Origin: Synechococcus sp. CCY 0621
Lineage (GTDB): Bacteria > Cyanobacteriota > Cyanobacteriia > PCC-6307 > Cyanobiaceae
NCBI RefSeq assembly: GCF_019038465.1
Contig: NZ_JAFKRH010000046.1
Location: 1-64,000, forward strand
Direction: 5' to 3'
Length of the DNA stretch: 64,000 nt
In this document: one piece after another, positions 63,509-64,000 of the stretch
Position numbering within the stretch: position 1 is the stretch's first letter
Layout of the letters: each line of letters starts with the position of its first letter
Program-made: the position numbers and the translations under genes
The notes under the pieces: generated by a model
Seen by the model: only the letters and a program-made list of their open reading frames with translations
What the model was told of the DNA's origin: nothing
The model's database searches: none

Positions 63509-64000
63509 GTGAGTAGTGAAATCTTTAACTGCCTCTTTCGTGAGCGAGCCGACATCTTTCGAGCGGCATTCTCGACGGTGTCCACTGATGTCTTCTACGA
63601 CCAAGAGAACAAATGTCTGCGCCATGCGGGTGAATACGGGATGTACCGTGAGTCAATTGTTCGGGACTTCTTAAAGTTCATTACTCCGCGCGGCCTTGAC
63701 GTTTCAACGGGATTCATCATTTCTGCTATGGAGGATGTGAGTACGCAATGCGACATCGTGATCTTTGACTCCAAGATGACGCCGATGTACGAGGAAGGCG
63801 ATCGACAACGGTTCTTTCCGATTGAGTCGATCTTTTGCGTTGGCGAAGTGAAGTCGAAGATATCAAAGCTGCAGTTCGCTGATACGCTGAACAAGCTTGC
63901 AGCAGTCAAGGCAATCGGCGAGAGAATTAAAAGCCCATCGGTGATTCGGAGAATGCATCCGGGCAACTTCGATCCAGTCAACTATCCCTTCGACCTTGTC
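63509..64000 (+). CDS. Cassette protein, DUF6602-like, PD-(D/E)XK-type signature (partial)
   Basis: The first 164 codons, from a GTG 16 bp after attC 4, run off the window. It has FRERADIFRAAFSTVSTDVF, QCDIVIFDSKMTP (D82) and FPIESIFCVGEVKSK (E113-x-K115), a restriction-fold metal site. It resembles DUF6602, from memory; no search was done. It is cassette 5 of the array. Confidence 0.7.
   Translation, partial: MSSEIFNCLFRERADIFRAAFSTVSTDVFYDQENKCLRHAGEYGMYRESIVRDFLKFITPRGLDVSTGFIISAMEDVSTQCDIVIFDSKMTPMYEEGDRQRFFPIESIFCVGEVKSKISKLQFADTLNKLAAVKAIGERIKSPSVIRRMHPGNFDPVNYPFDLV

Noticed and set aside
59492-64000. An integron integrase gene
   Set aside because: No tyrosine-recombinase-like frame is present in the array on either strand. 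It may lie beyond the window or be absent.

Overview
The window is a piece of chromosome from a cyanobacterium, most likely a high-GC picocyanobacterium of the Cyanobium/Synechococcus group. The evidence is photosystem I genes psaI and psaL, an NDH-1 subunit (ndhN), the clock-input gene ldpA, the cyanobacterial families DUF1815 and DUF2839, a cyanobacterial-type LexA box before recA, and a ribosomal cluster lacking rpsJ, rpsN, rpmD and infA at their usual places. This is read from the sequence alone; no database was searched.

Layout. 1-5.6 kb: end of a DUF4114 protein, psaI-psaL, a glycosyltransferase, two cell-wall-type hydrolases transcribed divergently, tRNA-Ser(GCT), alr and an HNH protein. 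5.7-22.4 kb: one long minus-strand ribosomal/translation cluster (rplC to prfA) that includes secY, adk, rpoA and truA. 22.8-34 kb: core genes, mostly on the plus strand (ndhN, a cation/proton antiporter, ldpA, an R3H-AAA ATPase, tRNA-Gln, a HAD phosphatase, recA, tyrA, corA). 34-52 kb: accessory and envelope genes. These include an RND efflux operon with a divergent PadR regulator, three more hydrolases, a FAD monooxygenase, Uma2 and SelO. One serine-hydrolase homologue here has lost its catalytic residues.

52.4-59.5 kb is the first unusual region. Five different toxin-antitoxin (TA) modules (VapBC, ParE/RelE type, HicAB, a PIN pair, DUF433-DUF5615) lie in a row. Each is separated from the next by a decayed copy of the 3' end of the large helicase gene that closes the row (PLD nuclease, SF2 helicase and DUF3427, 56345-59491). 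All copies have the same orientation and the same sharp edge at the helicase stop codon, which looks like serial accretion of modules at one site.

59.8-64 kb is the second unusual region. It is an integron-type cassette array with four attC sites (60463, 61335, 62280, 63402) in one orientation and no integrase in view, i.e. a CALIN (cluster of attC sites lacking an integrase). Its cassettes carry HigBA, a HEPN-like protein, and three proteins with PD-(D/E)XK-like nuclease signatures, one of them CoiA-like. The DNA here is visibly richer in A+T than the rest. At least two toxins in the two regions, hicA and higB, are broken by single-base lesions while their antitoxins are intact. Together, 52-64 kb reads as a defence and stabilisation island next to an otherwise ordinary core genome.
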